Assembly: GCF_000972385.1 (NCBI RefSeq)
Contig: NZ_JXTE01000028.1
Coordinates: forward strand, 27,295-91,294
Direction: 5' to 3'
Origin: Streptomyces sp. WM6386
GTDB lineage: Bacteria; Actinomycetota; Actinomycetes; Streptomycetales; Streptomycetaceae
DNA length: 64,000 nucleotides
Within the stretch, counting starts at the first letter, position 1. Every line of letters begins with the position of its first letter. Under the pieces are notes generated by a model that ran no database searches, was not told where the DNA came from, and saw nothing but the letters and a program-made list of their open reading frames with translations. A program made the translations under genes and the position numbers. Shown in pieces: positions 9,242 to 17,911 of this stretch.

Positions 9242-10138
9242 ATGGCTGCCACCACCGCCGCCCCCGCCAAGGGCAGGCGCCGTACGGCAGGGCCGCTGTT
9301 CGTCGCACCGTTCATGGTGCTCTTCCTCCTGCTCTTCCTCGCCCCGCTCGGCTACGCCGCCTACCTCAGCCTCTTCCAGGAACGCCTCATCGGCGGCACG
9401 GCGTTCGTCGGGCTGGACAACTACGTCAAGGCCGTCCAGGACCCGCAGCTCATCCATGGCGTCGGACGCGTCGCGCTGTTCTTCGTGATCCAGGTCCCGG
9501 TGATGCTGCTGCTCGCCCTGCTGTTCGCCCTCGCGCTCGACAGCGGACTGCTGCGGCTGGCCCGGGTGATCCGGCTGGGCATCTTCGTGCCGTACGCGGT
9601 GCCCAGCGTGGTCGCCGCGCTCATGTGGGGCTATCTGTACGGCCCGGACTTCGGCCCGTTCGCCCAGCTGAGCCGGGACCTGGACCTGCCGGTGCCGCAG
9701 TTCCTCAGCGAGGGCTGGATGCTCGGCAGCCTCGCGAACATCGTGACCTGGGAGTTCGTCGGCTACAACATGATCATCCTGTACGCCGCCCTGCGCACCA
9801 TCCCCACCGAGCTGTACGAAGCGGCCGCCATGGACGGCGCCGGCGCCTGGCGCATCGCCTGGTCCGTCAAACTCCCCGCTCTCAAGCCGGCGTTGATGCT
9901 CACCCTGCTGTTCTCCGTCATCGGCAGCTTCCAGCTCTTCAACGAACCGAACCTGCTGATGAAGGTCGCCCCGGACGTCATCAGCAGCTCCTACACCGCC
10001 AACCTCTACGCCTACTCCCTCGCCTTCACCGGCCAGCAGGTCAACTACGCGGCCACGGTGTCCTTCCTTCTCGGCCTCGTCATCGTGATCGCCTCCTACG
10101 CCATCCTGCTCACCGCGAACCGCAGGAGGACCCCGTGA
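9242..10138 (+). CDS. Sugar ABC transporter permease, MalF/LacF type
   Basis: 298 residues with six predicted membrane spans and a short N-terminal cytoplasmic tail. The EAA loop reads YEAAAMDGAGAWRIAWSVKLPALKP, the docking site for the shared ATPase. ATG 9242 follows a GGGGAG site within the end of the binding-protein gene. It forms the membrane channel with the next gene product; both belong to the CUT1 carbohydrate group. Confidence 0.93.
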   Translation: MAATTAAPAKGRRRTAGPLFVAPFMVLFLLLFLAPLGYAAYLSLFQERLIGGTAFVGLDNYVKAVQDPQLIHGVGRVALFFVIQVPVMLLLALLFALALDSGLLRLARVIRLGIFVPYAVPSVVAALMWGYLYGPDFGPFAQLSRDLDLPVPQFLSEGWMLGSLANIVTWEFVGYNMIILYAALRTIPTELYEAAAMDGAGAWRIAWSVKLPALKPALMLTLLFSVIGSFQLFNEPNLLMKVAPDVISSSYTANLYAYSLAFTGQQVNYAATVSFLLGLVIVIASYAILLTANRRRTP

Positions 10139-11076
10139 CGACCACCACCGCCCTGCCCCCGGGGACCACGAGCGCCCCGCCCAAGGGCCGGAGGTCCGCG
10201 ACCCGCAGCCGGCGTAAGCCGTCCTCGGGGCGCCGTAGTACCCCGCTGACGATCGCCATGCTGGCCGCCCTGGCCTACTTCCTCCTCCCCCTGTTCTGGC
10301 TGCTGATCGCCTCGACCAAGAGCACCCAGGACCTGTTCAACAGCTTCGGCCTGTGGTTCTCGGACGCCCCGCAGCTGCCGGCGAACATCAAGGCGACCTT
10401 CACCCAGGACGACGGGGTCTTCGTGCACTGGCTGCTCAACACGGTGATGTACGCCGTGGTGAGCTCCGTCGGTGCCGCCCTGCTCGCGGCCGCGGCCGGG
10501 TACGGCTTCGCCAAGTTCCGTTTCCGCGGCGACCGGTTCGGTTTCAACCTGGTCCTCGGCGCCGTCATGGTCCCGACCACCGCCCTGGCGATCCCGACCT
10601 ATCTGCTCTTCGCGGAGGCGGGCCTGGTCAACACCCCCTGGGCGATCATCCTGCCCTCCCTGGTCAACCCGTTCGGCCTCTACCTCATGCGCGTCTACGC
10701 CCAGGACGCCGTACCCGACAGCATCCTGGAAGCGGCCCGCATCGACGGCGCCGGGGAAGCACGGATCTTCTTCACCATCGCCCTGCGACTGCTCGCGCCG
10801 GGCCTGGTGACGGTGCTGCTGTTCACGCTGGTGGCGACCTGGAACAACTACTTCCTGCCGCTGATCATGCTCAACGACCCGGATCTGTACCCGATCACGG
10901 TCGGCCTGTCCTCCTGGGCCGCCCAGGCACAGAACGGCGGGGCCGGCTCCAGCAGCGACATGCTCGCGCTCGTCGTGACCGGCTCCCTGATCTCGATCCT
11001 GCCCCTCGTCGTGGCCTTCCTGCTCCTGCAGCGGTACTGGCAGAGCGGCCTGGCCGCCGGCGGCGTCAAGCAGTAG
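10135..11076 (+). CDS. Sugar ABC transporter permease, MalG/LacG type
   Basis: 313 residues. An Arg/Lys-rich N-terminal tail of about 35 residues precedes six membrane spans. The EAA loop is LEAARIDGAGEARIFFTIALRLLAPG. The GTG start overlaps the TGA of the preceding permease (GTGA) and has AGGAGG five bases upstream, so the start is secure. With the preceding two genes it forms a complete CUT1 importer lacking only an ATPase. The beta-galactosidase gene follows after 46 bp, with no terminator seen in between. Confidence 0.93.
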   Translation: MTTTTALPPGTTSAPPKGRRSATRSRRKPSSGRRSTPLTIAMLAALAYFLLPLFWLLIASTKSTQDLFNSFGLWFSDAPQLPANIKATFTQDDGVFVHWLLNTVMYAVVSSVGAALLAAAAGYGFAKFRFRGDRFGFNLVLGAVMVPTTALAIPTYLLFAEAGLVNTPWAIILPSLVNPFGLYLMRVYAQDAVPDSILEAARIDGAGEARIFFTIALRLLAPGLVTVLLFTLVATWNNYFLPLIMLNDPDLYPITVGLSSWAAQAQNGGAGSSSDMLALVVTGSLISILPLVVAFLLLQRYWQSGLAAGGVKQ

Positions 11077-11122
11077 GGCCCGCGACCCTCGTACCACTCC
11101 CCCTTCCCCGGAGGTTTCCTTC

Positions 11123-13249
11123 ATGGCGGCTCTGCCTGCCCGCGTCCTCTTCGGCGCCGCGTACTACCACGAGTACCAGCCGTACGAGCGCCCCGACGAA
11201 CGTCTCAAGACCGACCTGGGCCTGATGTCCGAGGCGCATGTCACGGTCATCCGGGTCGGTGAGTCGGTGTGGTCGACCTGGGAACCGGAAAACGGACGGT
11301 TCGACCTCGACTGGCTCCAGCCGGTCCTCGACGGCGCCCACGAGCGGGGCATCTCCGTCGTCCTCGGCACCCCGACGTACGCCGTCCCGCCGTGGCTCGC
11401 CCGCCAGTACCCCGAGATCACCGGCGAGCGGCGCACCGGCGAGCGCATCGGCTGGGGTGCCCGCCAGGAAGTCGACTTCACCCACCCCGCGTTCCGCTTC
11501 CACGCCGAGCGGATCATCCGCAAGATCGTCGCCCGGTACGTCGACCACCCCGCGGTCATCGGCTTCCAGGTCGACAACGAACCCGGCCTGGAGCTCTTCC
11601 ACAACCACGGCGTCTTCCAGCGCTTCACCGACCACCTGCGCGCCAAGTACGGCGACGTCGAGACCCTCAACCGTGAGTGGGGACTGGTCTATTGGTCGCA
11701 CCGGCTGTCGACCTGGGCCGACCTGTGGACCCCGGACGGCAACGCCCAGCCGCAGTACGACGTCGCCTGGCGGGAGTTCCAGGCCCGGCAGGTCACCGAG
11801 TTCATCGGCTGGCAGGCCGACCTCGTCCGCGAGTACGCCCGGCCCGAGCAGTTCGTCACCACCTGCATCTCCTACAAGCGCCCCGGGGTGGAGGACGACG
11901 AGCTGACGGACCGGCTCGACATCGCCACCGGCAACGCGTACTACGGCATGCAGGACGATCTGCTGCTGCCCGACCCCACGCCCGACGGTCTCGAGCAGGG
12001 CTGGCAGACCACCGGCGTCTGGGCGTTGTACCAGACCGCGGACTGGATGTTCTCCTCCCGCCAGGAGCCCTTCCTGGTCACCGAGACCAACGCCGGCTCG
12101 ATCGGCATGCCGTGGGACAACCGCCCCGCCTATGACGGCCAGTGGCGTCAGGCCGCCTGGGCGCTGGTCGGGCGCGGGGCCCGGATGATCGAGTACTGGC
12201 ACTGGCACACGCTGCACTTCGGCGCGGAGACCTACTGGGGCGGCATCCTGCCCCACACCGGGCAGCCCGGCCGCACTTACACGGAACTGGCCCGGCTGGG
12301 CGCGGAGTTCGATGCCGCGGGCCCGTTGGTGGCCGGGCTCGAACCGGACGCCGACATCACGATGGTGTACTCGACGCCGAGCAAGTGGCTGATGGAGAAG
12401 TACCCGCCGCTGGCCAAGCCGGACGGCGAGCCCGACCCGACCGCCTACCACCGCATCTTCGACCCCTTCTACCGCGGCGCCTTCGACGCCGGCCGCCAGG
12501 TCCGTATCGTCCACGCCCGCCAGCTGCACGACCCGCGCGGCGAACGGGAGGGAATGACGCCGCAGGAAGCCGCCCAGCGCCACCCCGTCCTCGTCGTCCC
12601 GGCGCTGTACATCGCCGCCGACTCGACACTCGACTGGCTCGCCGCCTACGCGCAAGCCGGCGGCCACCTGATCCTCGGCCCGCGCACCGGCTACGCCGAC
12701 CACGAGGCGCGGGCCCGACACGAGCCGGCGCCCGGACGGCTGGTCGACGCCGCGGGGGTGCAGTACGACGAGTTCAGCAACCTCGTACGAGAGGTCCCCG
12801 TGCGCTCGGCGTCCGGCGGTCCGCTGGACCTGCCCGAGGGCGCGACGGCGACCCACTGGGCGGAAGGCCTGACCGTCACCGACGCCGACGTCCTCGTCGA
12901 GTACGACCACCCCCACTTCGGCCGCTGGCCCGCCGTCACCACCCGCCGCCACGGTGAGGGCCGCGTCACCACCGTCGGCACCGTCCCCGGCCGCGACCTC
13001 GCCCGGGCGCTGGCCGCCTGGATGACACCGGCGCCCCGTGACGCGTGGACGGACCTCCCGGAATCCGTCACCGCCACGACCGGCACCTCACCCGACGGAC
13101 GCCGCGTCCACATCGTCCACAACTGGAGCTGGGAGCCCACCCGCGTCCAGACCCCGGTGGACCTCTCCGACGCCCTGACCGGCGCCTCCCTCCCCGCGGG
13201 CACGGCGCTGGAGCTCGGCGCCTGGGACGTCCGCGTACTCGCCTCCTGA
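11123..13249 (+). CDS. Beta-galactosidase, glycoside hydrolase family 42
   Basis: 708 residues, full length for GH42. The A domain is a (beta/alpha)8 barrel starting FGAAYYHEYQPYER. The acid/base Glu is E153 (FQVDNEPGLELF) and the nucleophile is E321 (FLVTETNAGS). A glutamine-amidotransferase-like B domain (around VLVVPALYIAADSTLDWL) and a small C-terminal beta domain follow. No signal peptide is present, so it acts in the cytoplasm on imported beta-galactosides, for example galacto-oligosaccharides from plant galactan. GGAGG lies upstream of ATG 11123. It is in the ABC operon. Confidence 0.93.
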   Translation: MAALPARVLFGAAYYHEYQPYERPDERLKTDLGLMSEAHVTVIRVGESVWSTWEPENGRFDLDWLQPVLDGAHERGISVVLGTPTYAVPPWLARQYPEITGERRTGERIGWGARQEVDFTHPAFRFHAERIIRKIVARYVDHPAVIGFQVDNEPGLELFHNHGVFQRFTDHLRAKYGDVETLNREWGLVYWSHRLSTWADLWTPDGNAQPQYDVAWREFQARQVTEFIGWQADLVREYARPEQFVTTCISYKRPGVEDDELTDRLDIATGNAYYGMQDDLLLPDPTPDGLEQGWQTTGVWALYQTADWMFSSRQEPFLVTETNAGSIGMPWDNRPAYDGQWRQAAWALVGRGARMIEYWHWHTLHFGAETYWGGILPHTGQPGRTYTELARLGAEFDAAGPLVAGLEPDADITMVYSTPSKWLMEKYPPLAKPDGEPDPTAYHRIFDPFYRGAFDAGRQVRIVHARQLHDPRGEREGMTPQEAAQRHPVLVVPALYIAADSTLDWLAAYAQAGGHLILGPRTGYADHEARARHEPAPGRLVDAAGVQYDEFSNLVREVPVRSASGGPLDLPEGATATHWAEGLTVTDADVLVEYDHPHFGRWPAVTTRRHGEGRVTTVGTVPGRDLARALAAWMTPAPRDAWTDLPESVTATTGTSPDGRRVHIVHNWSWEPTRVQTPVDLSDALTGASLPAGTALELGAWDVRVLAS

Positions 13250-13296
13250 TCCGACCTCTTACCGGCACCACCGTGGTCATCCCCCGAGGAGGGGCA

Positions 13297-15102
13297 ATGC
13301 ACAGAAGAAGAGCAGGAAAAGCGCTGGGAACCTTCGTCGCGGCATCAGCGATGCTGGCGATACCCGCCTCCAGTGCGCAGGCGTACAACCCGACGGGCGG
13401 GATCCTCTACCAGCTCGGCAGTGAACCGTGTCTGAAGGGGCGGGGCAACTGCGCGGTCTACCCGAAGTCGGCGCAGCTGCCGAGCGGGCGTCTGGTCGCG
13501 TCGTTCGAGAAGTCCACGGTCGTGTCGGCGACGGGCAGCGCCGACAGACAGACGCTCCCCGTGTACAAGAGCGACGACCACGGCACGTCGTGGCAGCCGC
13601 TGTCGGAGGTCAAGGCTCCCGCGTACCTCTCCAGCGACTCCAAGTACGCGAAGTACACGAGCAATTGGACGAACCCGTACCTCTACACGCTTCCGCAGGA
13701 CGTCGGGAACCTGAAGCAGGGCACGCTGCTCCTCGCAAGCGTCGTGTCGGGCGACGACTACTACTACAAGGAGCACAAAGCGGCCGACCCGAACTGGACG
13801 CCGACCAACGACGGAGACCGCAGGGACCTGGCGATAGCCCTGTACTCCAGCACCGACGAAGGTGCGACGTGGAAGGTCCTCAACATCGTCGCGACCGGCG
13901 GCTGGCAGGGCGGCAGTGCGGGCGCGACCGGGCAGAACATCGCCGCCGCGAACACGAACAAGCAGGTGGATCCCCTGTGGGAGCCGTACCTGATGGTCTA
14001 CAAGGGCCAACTCGTCTGCTACTACTCCGACGAGAACGACTACACCGGTTTCAACGCGAGCACCGGAGTCCCGATACTGGACCCCGCCAACGACACGGCC
14101 ACGGACTCCCTGGGCCAGATCCTCGCCCACAGGACCTGGGACGGTCGTGGTGCGCAGTGGAGCGCCCCCGTTGTCGACGTCGCCGGACTGACCCAGAACA
14201 TGGGAGGCGGCAAGACGGAGATCGGCGGCGGACGGCCGGGCATGGCGAACGTCGTGCGCACGACGGACGGCAAGTGGATGCTCCCCTTCGAGTACTGGGG
14301 CGGCGGAGCCAACACCAGGTACGTGGTCGCCGACAACCCGTTGGAGTTCTACCGCGGTTCCGCCACCGGCACGGACGTCGCCTCCCTGCCGGTCGACTCC
14401 GGCTCCCGTCCGCTCGCCAGAAACGGCAGTCCGGTGATCATCAGGCTGCCCGGCGGGCGCCTGGTCTACAACGCGGCCGCGAGCGGCAACGTCTGGGTCA
14501 ACGAGAGCGGACGCAGCGACGGCACATGGAAGGAGTACCAGACGACCTCACCGGCCGGTTACAGCCGCAACCTGCAGTACGTCGAGGGCACCGGCCGCAT
14601 CGCGATCCTCAACAACCAGGGCACCTCGACGATCGCCTACGCCGAGGTCGACCTCGGCCAATCAGCCGGCGCCTACTACCAGTTGGTCAACCGCAAGACC
14701 GACCAGGTGATCGGTACCGGGAACAACAGCAACGACGCGAACCTCGGCAACGGCGACGTTCCCGACGTCGTCCTGGAGGACCCCGGCGCGGCGGCCAACC
14801 CGGACACCCAGTACTGGCATGTGGTGACCGAACCGAACGGCGGCACGACCCTGCTCAACAAGTCGGGCGGCCGCGCGGCGGCCATCTGGACGGGCAACGC
14901 GACGGCCGGCCAACGGATCGGCCAATGGGTCGACAACAGCGCCACCGGCAGCTGGAACCTGATCAGGACCAGTGACGGGTTCTACAAACTGCAGTCGGCC
15001 AAGAACACGAACCTGTACCTGACCGGCGCCTCCGACGGAGCACCTCTGACCTTGCAGACCGCGGCCACGGACGGCTCGCAGGACTGGGAGCTCGTCCAGT
15101 AG
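13297..15102 (+). CDS. Secreted sialidase-fold glycoside hydrolase with C-terminal ricin-type lectin domain
   Basis: 601 residues. A Sec signal peptide is likely cleaved after AQA about residue 29. The catalytic region (about 35-440) is a beta-propeller with Asp-box motifs such as YKSDDHGTSW and SSTDEGATW, and with the GGRPGMANV stretch. A C-terminal ricin B-like domain (about 455-601) has repeated QxW-type turns (YWHV, SWNLI, DWELVQ). Propellers of this shape occur in GH33 sialidases and GH93 exo-arabinanases; the pectin-side-chain context makes an arabinan or galactan role more likely than sialic acid, but this is inference. GAGGAGGGG precedes ATG 13297. It is the last gene before a strong terminator. 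Confidence 0.8.
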   Translation: MHRRRAGKALGTFVAASAMLAIPASSAQAYNPTGGILYQLGSEPCLKGRGNCAVYPKSAQLPSGRLVASFEKSTVVSATGSADRQTLPVYKSDDHGTSWQPLSEVKAPAYLSSDSKYAKYTSNWTNPYLYTLPQDVGNLKQGTLLLASVVSGDDYYYKEHKAADPNWTPTNDGDRRDLAIALYSSTDEGATWKVLNIVATGGWQGGSAGATGQNIAAANTNKQVDPLWEPYLMVYKGQLVCYYSDENDYTGFNASTGVPILDPANDTATDSLGQILAHRTWDGRGAQWSAPVVDVAGLTQNMGGGKTEIGGGRPGMANVVRTTDGKWMLPFEYWGGGANTRYVVADNPLEFYRGSATGTDVASLPVDSGSRPLARNGSPVIIRLPGGRLVYNAAASGNVWVNESGRSDGTWKEYQTTSPAGYSRNLQYVEGTGRIAILNNQGTSTIAYAEVDLGQSAGAYYQLVNRKTDQVIGTGNNSNDANLGNGDVPDVVLEDPGAAANPDTQYWHVVTEPNGGTTLLNKSGGRAAAIWTGNATAGQRIGQWVDNSATGSWNLIRTSDGFYKLQSAKNTNLYLTGASDGAPLTLQTAATDGSQDWELVQ

Positions 15103-15105
15103 GCC

Positions 15106-15161
15106 GTCGCCGGCCCGGCGCGAGAGGCAGGCGAAACCGCCTTTCGCGCCGGGCCGGCGAC
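15106..15161 (+). terminator. Strong terminator hairpin (18-bp perfect stem)
   Basis: The arms 15106-15123 and 15144-15161 are perfect reverse complements, with a 20-base loop. It starts three bases after the stop of the sialidase-fold gene. No U-tract follows, as is usual in Streptomyces. It closes the LacI/ABC/beta-galactosidase locus. Confidence 0.85.
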
Positions 15162-15371
15162 AGCTAGCGTCTGGGTGCAGCGAGTCGCCCACGAGGAGTT
15201 GAGAGATGGTCGGTCTTCCGAGCGCGCGTTGACGTCGTAGGCCGTCACCGGCCCGTCATCGCGTGCTGCCCTTGATGTTGCGGCACAGCGAACCTTCTCC
15301 TGCCTGGACCGTCGGTGTACCTGTCGGGTGCCCGGTGGCAGGCCTCGTTGTCGGCGACCCGAGGGATCCCC

Positions 15372-15731
15372 GTGCCGTCCGCTTCCTCCGCTGTGTCCGA
15401 TTCCGGTCGACCCGTTCCGTCCAGTCTGTGGCGGGACAGCGACTTCCGCAGACTCTGGGTGGGGCAGACCGCCTCCCAACTCGGGGAACACACAGGCCTG
15501 GTGGTGCTTCCGCTCTTCGCCGTCCTGACGCTGCACGCCGGTGCGACCGAGCTGGGCATCCTGCGTGCGGTGGGTCAGGCGCCGATCCTGTTGCTCTCGC
15601 TGTTCGTCGGCGCATGGGGGGACAGGTGGCGCACTCGCACGGTGATGGTACTGACGGACGTGGGCCGGACCTCCCGGCCCCCGCAGAACGCGCCGCTGAC
15701 GGCTGACCGCGCGAAGGGCGCCCCAGGGTGA
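15372..15731 (+). pseudogene. Truncated MFS transporter (N-terminal remnant)
   Basis: The 119-codon frame begins like an intact major-facilitator pump: LWRDSDFRRLWVGQTASQLG, a first membrane span, then FVGAWGDRWRTRTVMVLTDVGR, which is the family's conserved loop 2-3 motif. After about codon 98 the sequence leaves the family and ends in a hydrophilic tail, where an intact pump would continue for roughly 300 residues and ten more spans. It stops nine bases before a convergent methyltransferase. This is a remnant, probably created by a deletion. Confidence 0.75.
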
Positions 15732-15739
15732 CGGCCTGG

Positions 15740-16498
15740 TCAGCCGGCTTGCAGCCGGAAGTGCAGCAGGCCGGTGTCACCGGCCGGGGCGGGCTTGCCG
15801 TCAGGGTAGGTGACCGCGGTCACGGTCAGGCCGGCCGCCGTGGCCAGCTTCTCGAACTGGTCCCCGGTGTACCAATGCAAGATCCACGGGCGTTCCACGA
15901 CACTGCTGTCCGAACGATGGTGGCGTTCGTAGCGCAGAAGCGTCGTCTGTGTCCGAGCTGTCTCGTCGCGTTGTTCGGCGACGACGGACACGCGAAGCTC
16001 AGCGCCGTCGGGTGCGGCAGCCGTGCGGACGCGGCCGATCTGTTCGGCCGGTGTCGGTGCGGGGGTGAACAGCGGCACCAGGGCGGTGCCACCCTCCGCC
16101 AGGTGAGCGCGGATGCCGCGCAGGGCGGCCAGCGCCGCGTCGTCGTCGGGGAGCAGGGTGAAGGTCGGTCCGGCGAGGAAGATCGCCCGGTAGCGGCGGG
16201 ACAGTTGCAAAGCCTCCATCCGCTGGTGGAACACGGTCGCACGGATGCCTTCCTCGTCGGCCCGGCGACGCAGACGGTCAAGCATGTCCGCCGAGGAGTC
16301 CACGCCGTCGACTTCCAGACCGCGTCGGCGCAGTTCGAGCAGAGGATCACCGTCGCCGCACCCCAGCTCCAGTGCCGGCATGCCGGCTCGCTGAACGAAG
16401 GCCGCATAGGGCTCGGGGTCCTGGGAGAAGGACTTCAGCGGTCCGTAGAGCTCTGCGACGATGCCGGTGTAAAAGTCAGCTGGGTCCACGCGCGTCAC
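15740..16498 (-). CDS. Class I SAM-dependent methyltransferase
   Basis: 252 residues. The SAM site is clear: motif [20 protein letters not shown], the acidic residue in VDGVDSSADML, and motif post-I around the FLAGPTFTLL strand. The C-terminal half has antiparallel strands ending LLHFRLQAG, as in small-molecule methyltransferases of the UbiE/BioC-like superfamily. GTG 16498 was selected because homology-like sequence begins there; a longer frame to 16660 runs through the divergent promoter region. It is transcribed away from the FAD monooxygenase at 16730. The substrate is not visible. Confidence 0.8.
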   Translation of the reverse strand: MTRVDPADFYTGIVAELYGPLKSFSQDPEPYAAFVQRAGMPALELGCGDGDPLLELRRRGLEVDGVDSSADMLDRLRRRADEEGIRATVFHQRMEALQLSRRYRAIFLAGPTFTLLPDDDAALAALRGIRAHLAEGGTALVPLFTPAPTPAEQIGRVRTAAAPDGAELRVSVVAEQRDETARTQTTLLRYERHHRSDSSVVERPWILHWYTGDQFEKLATAAGLTVTAVTYPDGKPAPAGDTGLLHFRLQAG

Positions 16499-16595
16499 CC
16501 TACGCAGCCCAGTCCGTCCGCTCACTCGAATATCCAGGGCAGGGCACTGTTGATGAGCCAGCTCCCGGCGCCGCATCAAGGGCACGGGACGCACG

Positions 16596-16624
16596 TTGAC
16601 AGGCGTCTGTCGACATGTTGCTAT
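16596..16624 (+). promoter_or_regulatory. Candidate promoter with internal operator for FAD monooxygenase gene
   Basis: TTGACA (16596-16601), a 17-base spacer and TGCTAT (16619-16624) lie about 100 bp before ATG 16730. The inverted repeat GACAG-gcgt-CTGTC (16598-16611) overlaps the -35 and spacer, a good position for a repressor such as a TetR- or MarR-type protein. No such regulator is encoded next door. Confidence 0.45.
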
Positions 16625-16729
16625 GAGGCGCTGCTCAGCCGGATCTGCGTCGCGGCGCATACCAATCGGGCACCGGTTCGACGGACACCAGAGCGGGGGC
16701 AGTGCCCCTTAAGTACAGAGCGAGGAACC

Positions 16730-17911
16730 ATGCCGCAGCGCGCTGCGACCATCGTCGGCGGCGGCATCGGCGGGCTCGCGGCGGCCATCGCCCTGCATCG
16801 CCGGGGCTGGCGTGTCGAGGTGCTGGAACGGGCTCCGGAGTTCGCCGAGATCGGCGCCGGCATCTCCCTGTGGCCGAACGCGCTGCGCGCGCTCGAGGTG
16901 CTCGGCCTGGCCGACGCCGTCTCGGCACTGGGCGCGGTCGAGGCCGCGGGTGGCGTACGCGACCTCCGGGGCCGGTGGCTCTCCCGTACGGACAACGCGG
17001 AACTGGCACGCCGCTTCGGCCACCCCCTGATGGTCCTGCACCGCGCCGACCTGTTGCGGGCGCTCACCCAGGCGCTGCCCGCCGACAGCCTGCGGCCGGG
17101 CAGCGAGGTGTCCGCGGTCCACGACGACGGCCACCGCCCGGTCGTAGATCACGGCGGGGGTCGGTCCCGGCCCGACCTCGTCATCGGCGCCGACGGGCTG
17201 CGCAGTGTGGTCCGGCGCGCCCTGTGGCCCGACGCGGCCGGACCCAGGTACGCCGGTTACACCGCCTGGCGCATGGTCACCGAGCCCCTCCCCCAGCCGC
17301 CCGCCGAGGGCGCGGCGACCTGGGGCCGCGGGGAGAGGTTCGGCTACACGGCGCTGCCGGGCGGGCGGATGTACTGCTTCGCGACCGCGTCGCTCCCGGC
17401 CGGAGCGGCCTCCGCCTCCTCCGAGTACGACGAACTGCTGCGCCGGTTCGGATCCTGGCCGGATCCCGTCCCCACCCTGCTGGCCGCCGTCCCCGCGGAC
17501 GCTGTGCTCCGCCACGACCTGTACGACCTGCCGCCCCTGCCCTCCTTCGTACAGGGCCGCATCGCGCTGCTGGGCGACGCGGCCCATGCGATGACCCCCA
17601 ACCTGGGCCAGGGCGCCTGCCAGGCGCTGGAGGACGCGGTCACCCTCGCGCACTGCCTCGACAGCACCCCGGACGTCACCGCCGCGCTCCGCTCGTACGA
17701 CCTACTGCGCCGCCCGCGTACCCAGGCCATCACCCGCCGCTCCGCCCGGCTCGGTGCGCTCGGCCAACTGTCGTGGCCGCCGGCGGTGTTGCTGCGCGAC
17801 ACCGCCGCCCGGCTGACCCCGACGCGAGCGACCCTGCGTTCCATGACGCCAGTGCTCGGCTGGACCGCACCCGATGGCCCGACGACCGCGACACGGAGCG
17901 AGACCCACTGA
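16730..17911 (+). CDS. FAD-dependent monooxygenase (PHBH / aromatic hydroxylase fold)
   Basis: 393 residues. The N-terminal Rossmann motif is ATIVGGGIGGLAAAIAL, the NAD(P)H/FAD DG motif is LVIGADGLRSVVRRAL, and the GD motif is ALLGDAAHAMTPNLGQGACQALED. These are the three signatures of single-component flavin hydroxylases such as salicylate or 3-hydroxybenzoate hydroxylase. Start ATG 16730 has GAGGAA upstream. The stop overlaps the next gene by one base (TGATG), so the monooxygenase and the membrane fusion protein are made together and may act in one pathway. The substrate is unknown. Confidence 0.88.
   Translation: MPQRAATIVGGGIGGLAAAIALHRRGWRVEVLERAPEFAEIGAGISLWPNALRALEVLGLADAVSALGAVEAAGGVRDLRGRWLSRTDNAELARRFGHPLMVLHRADLLRALTQALPADSLRPGSEVSAVHDDGHRPVVDHGGGRSRPDLVIGADGLRSVVRRALWPDAAGPRYAGYTAWRMVTEPLPQPPAEGAATWGRGERFGYTALPGGRMYCFATASLPAGAASASSEYDELLRRFGSWPDPVPTLLAAVPADAVLRHDLYDLPPLPSFVQGRIALLGDAAHAMTPNLGQGACQALEDAVTLAHCLDSTPDVTAALRSYDLLRRPRTQAITRRSARLGALGQLSWPPAVLLRDTAARLTPTRATLRSMTPVLGWTAPDGPTTATRSETH

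Noticed and set aside
11066..12952. 628-codon minus-strand frame
   Set aside because: Antisense shadow of the GH42 gene, which has both catalytic Glu residues.
16733..16747. Palindromic CGCAGCGCGCTGCG at the start of the FAD monooxygenase gene
   Set aside because: It lies within codons for Pro-Gln-Arg-Ala and is explained by GC-rich coding; only its likeness to the palindrome at 7654 is of note.
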